Source of the DNA: Sphingomonas sp.
GTDB lineage: Bacteria; Pseudomonadota; Alphaproteobacteria; Sphingomonadales; Sphingomonadaceae
Length of the DNA stretch: 7,433 bases
Direction of reading: 5' to 3'
NCBI GenBank assembly: GCA_021154945.1
Contig: JAJNQF010000260.1
Coordinates: 1 to 7,433, forward strand
Part shown: one piece after another, positions 5,674-7,433 of the stretch
Position numbering within the stretch: position 1 is the first letter of the stretch
Layout: every line of letters begins with the position of its first letter
The notes under the pieces: model-generated
Told to the model about the DNA's origin: nothing
Databases searched by the model: none
Seen by the model: only the letters and a program-made list of their open reading frames with translations
Program-made: the position numbers and the translations under genes

Positions 5674-5688
5674 CGAGGAGACGACATG
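5674..5688 (+). promoter_or_regulatory. RBS and start of the 249-aa gene
   Basis: GAGGAG at 5675-5680 is followed after 5 nt (ACGAC) by ATG 5686. This favours the start at 5686 over the upstream in-frame ATG 5638, which would add 16 residues and has no comparable site. Confidence 0.75.
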
Positions 5689-6435
5689 CAGATCCACAAC
5701 GTCCTGAGCGCTGCACAACGCGCGAGAGCGAGCGACGCGCTGGACGCGATCGTCACCAACCTGCAGGAGTGCAGGCCGGTGGCCAAGCCTCCTGCTGGCC
5801 AGCGCCTGTTCGCACTGGAGAACGGCCAGGGCGGCGTCGAAACTCTTCGTGTACGTCTGGGAAACGGCCAGATGAGGGTGCACGTCGCCATCAGGGTCGG
5901 TAGCAGGGCGCTGCGCACATCGTTCGTGGAGCATCTGAGGGAGGGCCGTTCGGCCGACCCGACGACCATAGCTCAAGCCGGTCGTCGTCTGTCGGAATGG
6001 CGCCGATACGTCGAGGACGTCACGTCGGACGATGAACTGCGCGACTTCAGGAAGAAGCGATCGCTGGTCGTAGAGGCTGCGGTCGGCGCGGCGACGATGC
6101 TCGACCCGCGATGGCAGACGCTTCGGATCGCTCCGGCCTTCGATCTGAAGCCGCCGTTCATGTTCCTCGGCGCCCCCTCCGTCCGGAAATCGATCTTCTC
6201 CGCGTCCGACGCGGGAGGCGGATCGTTGGGAACGATGTCGGACGGACTCGTTCATGCGCTATCCGTCATGTCGGACCTCCTGTTCGTGACGACATCGAAG
6301 CCCACCTCGAATCCGGGCATCCAGATCGAGTTCGGACCGTTGAACGGCATTGAACTCGTGAACGATCTCTCCCCGTTGGATATCATGCACGCGATGCGTC
6401 ATGCCGGATCGCTCGGCCTGACCTTGAACCCGTAG
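5686..6435 (+). CDS. 249-aa protein of unknown function
   Basis: 249 aa from ATG 5686, chosen for the GAGGAG site 5 nt upstream. The protein starts with a helix (NVLSAAQRARASDALDAIVTNL). A strand-rich stretch follows (TLRVRLGNGQMRVHVAIRVGS), then helices rich in Arg/Glu (AGRRLSEWRRYVEDVTSDDELRDFRKKRSLVVEAAVG), a Pro/aromatic segment (LKPPFMFLGAPSVRKSIF), and a C-terminal part with LVHALSVMSDLLFVTTSKP and IQIEFGPLNGIELVNDLSP. No signal peptide, membrane helix or catalytic motif is clear, and I do not recognise a family. A 9-bp hairpin begins 10 bp after its stop. Its composition and unknown status resemble the 289-aa protein to the left, but I see no shared motif. Coding is well supported by third-position bias and the ribosome binding site. 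Confidence 0.82.
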   Translation: MQIHNVLSAAQRARASDALDAIVTNLQECRPVAKPPAGQRLFALENGQGGVETLRVRLGNGQMRVHVAIRVGSRALRTSFVEHLREGRSADPTTIAQAGRRLSEWRRYVEDVTSDDELRDFRKKRSLVVEAAVGAATMLDPRWQTLRIAPAFDLKPPFMFLGAPSVRKSIFSASDAGGGSLGTMSDGLVHALSVMSDLLFVTTSKPTSNPGIQIEFGPLNGIELVNDLSPLDIMHAMRHAGSLGLTLNP

Positions 6436-6444
6436 CTTCACGAC

Positions 6445-6473
6445 GGGTGGGCGGAGTCCGAGTGCGCCCACCC
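6445..6473 (+). terminator. Hairpin after the 249-aa gene
   Basis: GGGTGGGCG (6445-6453) pairs perfectly with CGCCCACCC (6465-6473) around an 11-nt loop, starting 10 bp after the stop codon. No T-tract follows, so it is a terminator-like or 3'-end-stabilising hairpin rather than a classical intrinsic terminator. Confidence 0.5.
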
Positions 6474-6818
6474 CGTGCATCGCGATTGACGACCCGGTGG
6501 ACGGCGCGGTTCCGGTGGCCTCCCGGAGGTCTGCCTCCATGACATCCGGGGATACTCGCGTCGTCCTTTCCCGACGTGCATCGCCCGGGACGAAGGAGCT
6601 TGGGTGCGGCGGATCCGGGCCGTTGGCCTAAGGAGCCGCGATGAAGCACCCCCGTGAACGGCTTCAGCCGAACGCCGACCGGATCGGGCGGTCTCCTCGA
6701 ACCAGCGGGGGCCGGGCGATCATCGCATCGGGGACCGCGATCGGGACGATGGTCGGGCGGTCGCAGTCCGAAGGCGCCGTGTTGCACGCCCCGACGGATC
6801 CGGCCTTAGGGCTTTGCC
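6474..6818. other. Intergenic stretch with an orphan RBS
   Basis: About 345 bp before the 110-aa gene. The notable feature is AAGGAG at 6630-6635, placed 5 nt before ATG 6641, an excellent translation-start context. The frame it opens is fairly G/C-biased in third position for about 60 codons (MKHPRERLQPNADRIGR and onward) but then runs through the 110-aa gene in another frame to 7189, where its translation is arginine/glycine-rich. I therefore do not call the 182-aa frame a gene. It may be a decayed gene or one joined to the downstream frame by a frameshift. No clear promoter was found. Confidence 0.45.
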
Positions 6819-7151
6819 ATGGAAGACACCGCACCGCCGTTCGACCTCCTGGGCGAGCTCCGTTCCCTGATCATGCAGCGCAACGAGGCCGCGGAGGCGT
6901 TCGACGTGTTCAGACAGGACGCCGCGATGGCGCCGGCGACCGAGCCGGCGACCGGAGAGGCGTCATCCGACGACGCCGCGGAAGCGGCGGCCGAGGAGGT
7001 CGATGCGTTCGCGTCGCAGACCGAGGGCCTGATGGCGAGCGCGACCGACGACGAGCTCGTCGCTGCGTATCGCCGGACCGGCGGGGAGGTGGGCGACCTG
7101 GCCGCCGAGGCGCTGCTCGACGAGATGCGGCGCAGGAATCTCGACGAATGA
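6819..7151 (+). CDS. 110-aa acidic helical protein, unknown function
   Basis: Begins MEDTAPPFDLLGELRSLIMQRNEAAEAFDVFRQD, one or two helices. A low-complexity acidic Ala/Glu-rich linker follows at about 34-68 (PATEPATGEASSDDAAEAAAEEVDAF). The C-terminal half is helical (DDELVAAYRRTGGEVGDLAAEALLDEMRRRNLDE), reminiscent of small bacterial proteins in which a helix pair carries a DEMRRR-type end, but no named family is certain. The start has AGGG about 7 nt upstream. The linker encodes two near-identical DNA units, GCCGGCGACCG, around PATEPATG. The gene lies 30 bp before the SRAP-family gene in the same direction, so the two are probably cotranscribed. No membrane or secretion signal. Confidence 0.85.
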   Translation: MEDTAPPFDLLGELRSLIMQRNEAAEAFDVFRQDAAMAPATEPATGEASSDDAAEAAAEEVDAFASQTEGLMASATDDELVAAYRRTGGEVGDLAAEALLDEMRRRNLDE

Positions 7152-7181
7152 ACCGGACGGGCGCCGATAGGGGATCCTGCG

Positions 7182-7433
7182 GTGTGTAACCGGGCGAGGT
7201 TCAGCGGCGAGCCGGAAACCCTGACCGAGCGCTTCGGGGCGGAGTGGCTGACGGACAGGCCGATGGACAATCGGTTCGATCCGAAGGAGCTGCGTCCGTT
7301 CGGCAGGGCGTACGTGTTGCGGAACGAGGACGACCGTCGAGGGCTCGACGTGATGGAATGGGACGTGCTGGCGGGGCAGGCGAAGCGGGCGGGCCGGAAG
7401 GTCGCGCAGACGAACGTCCGTACGCTGCATCTT
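7182..7433 (+). CDS. SRAP-family protein (HMCES/YedK-like), partial
   Basis: 84 codons are visible; the gene runs off the right edge. GTG 7182 is chosen because it puts cysteine at position 2 (MCNRARF), the catalytic residue exposed after removal of the initiator Met, and AGGGGA lies about 8-9 nt upstream. The expected Asn of the TNxR motif is present at N78 (AQTNVRTLHL), comparable to N75 of E. coli YedK. MEWDVLAG sits where the family usually has a WG-containing segment. The later catalytic Glu and His are outside the window. SRAP proteins form a thiazolidine crosslink with abasic sites in single-stranded DNA, shielding them from breakage during replication. A typical full length of about 200-230 aa is expected. 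It lies 30 bp after the 110-aa gene. No alphaproteobacterial LexA box (GTTC-N7-GTTC) was seen just upstream. Confidence 0.88.
   Translation, partial: MCNRARFSGEPETLTERFGAEWLTDRPMDNRFDPKELRPFGRAYVLRNEDDRRGLDVMEWDVLAGQAKRAGRKVAQTNVRTLHL

Overview
The window is GC-rich and its codons strongly favour G or C in third position. It looks like chromosome from an alphaproteobacterium, most likely a sphingomonad. Three things point that way: a LuxR-type HTH protein with a C-terminal membrane anchor, a winged-helix protein with a DPAWD...VSVSS pattern that I associate with sphingomonads, and an RNA polymerase alpha C-terminal domain (alpha-CTD) carrying the alphaproteobacterial-looking NDNIV...GDLVQ...WPPE pattern. 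The lineage is inferred, because there is no rRNA or housekeeping marker.

Left half (1-3549, minus strand): five genes run in one direction, 3549 towards 1, and probably form an operon. In order they are a membrane-anchored LuxR-type HTH protein, a 119-aa helical protein, a multi-pass membrane protein, a MarR-like winged-helix protein, and a large protein cut by the left edge (at least 497 codons). The large protein holds a near-complete alpha-CTD in its middle, with further domains before and after it and a predicted membrane segment near the cut end. This is the most unusual part of the window. A 7-bp tandem repeat (4.7 copies of CGGCGAC) lies 28 bp upstream of the first gene's start.

Middle (3550-5057): a divergent gap of about 390 bp, then an unrecognised 289-aa protein on the plus strand, convergent by 6 bp with a small acidic 80-aa protein on the minus strand.

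Right half (5058-7433): a mostly non-coding stretch holding an ORF split by an in-frame TAG (5389-5634), an unrecognised 249-aa protein with a strong ribosome binding site, a 3' hairpin, a gap with an orphan ribosome binding site, a 110-aa acidic protein, and the 5' part of a SRAP-family (HMCES/YedK-like) DNA-protein crosslink protein cut by the right edge.

Working together: the minus-strand cluster combines three proteins with transcription or DNA-binding folds and three with membrane segments (the LuxR-type protein, the multi-pass protein and the alpha-CTD protein). It could be a membrane-linked regulatory or stress/defence cassette in which an rpoA-derived domain serves as a DNA or protein contact module. 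That is inference. No integrase, transposase, tRNA, CRISPR array or toxin-antitoxin pair of a family I recognise was found.
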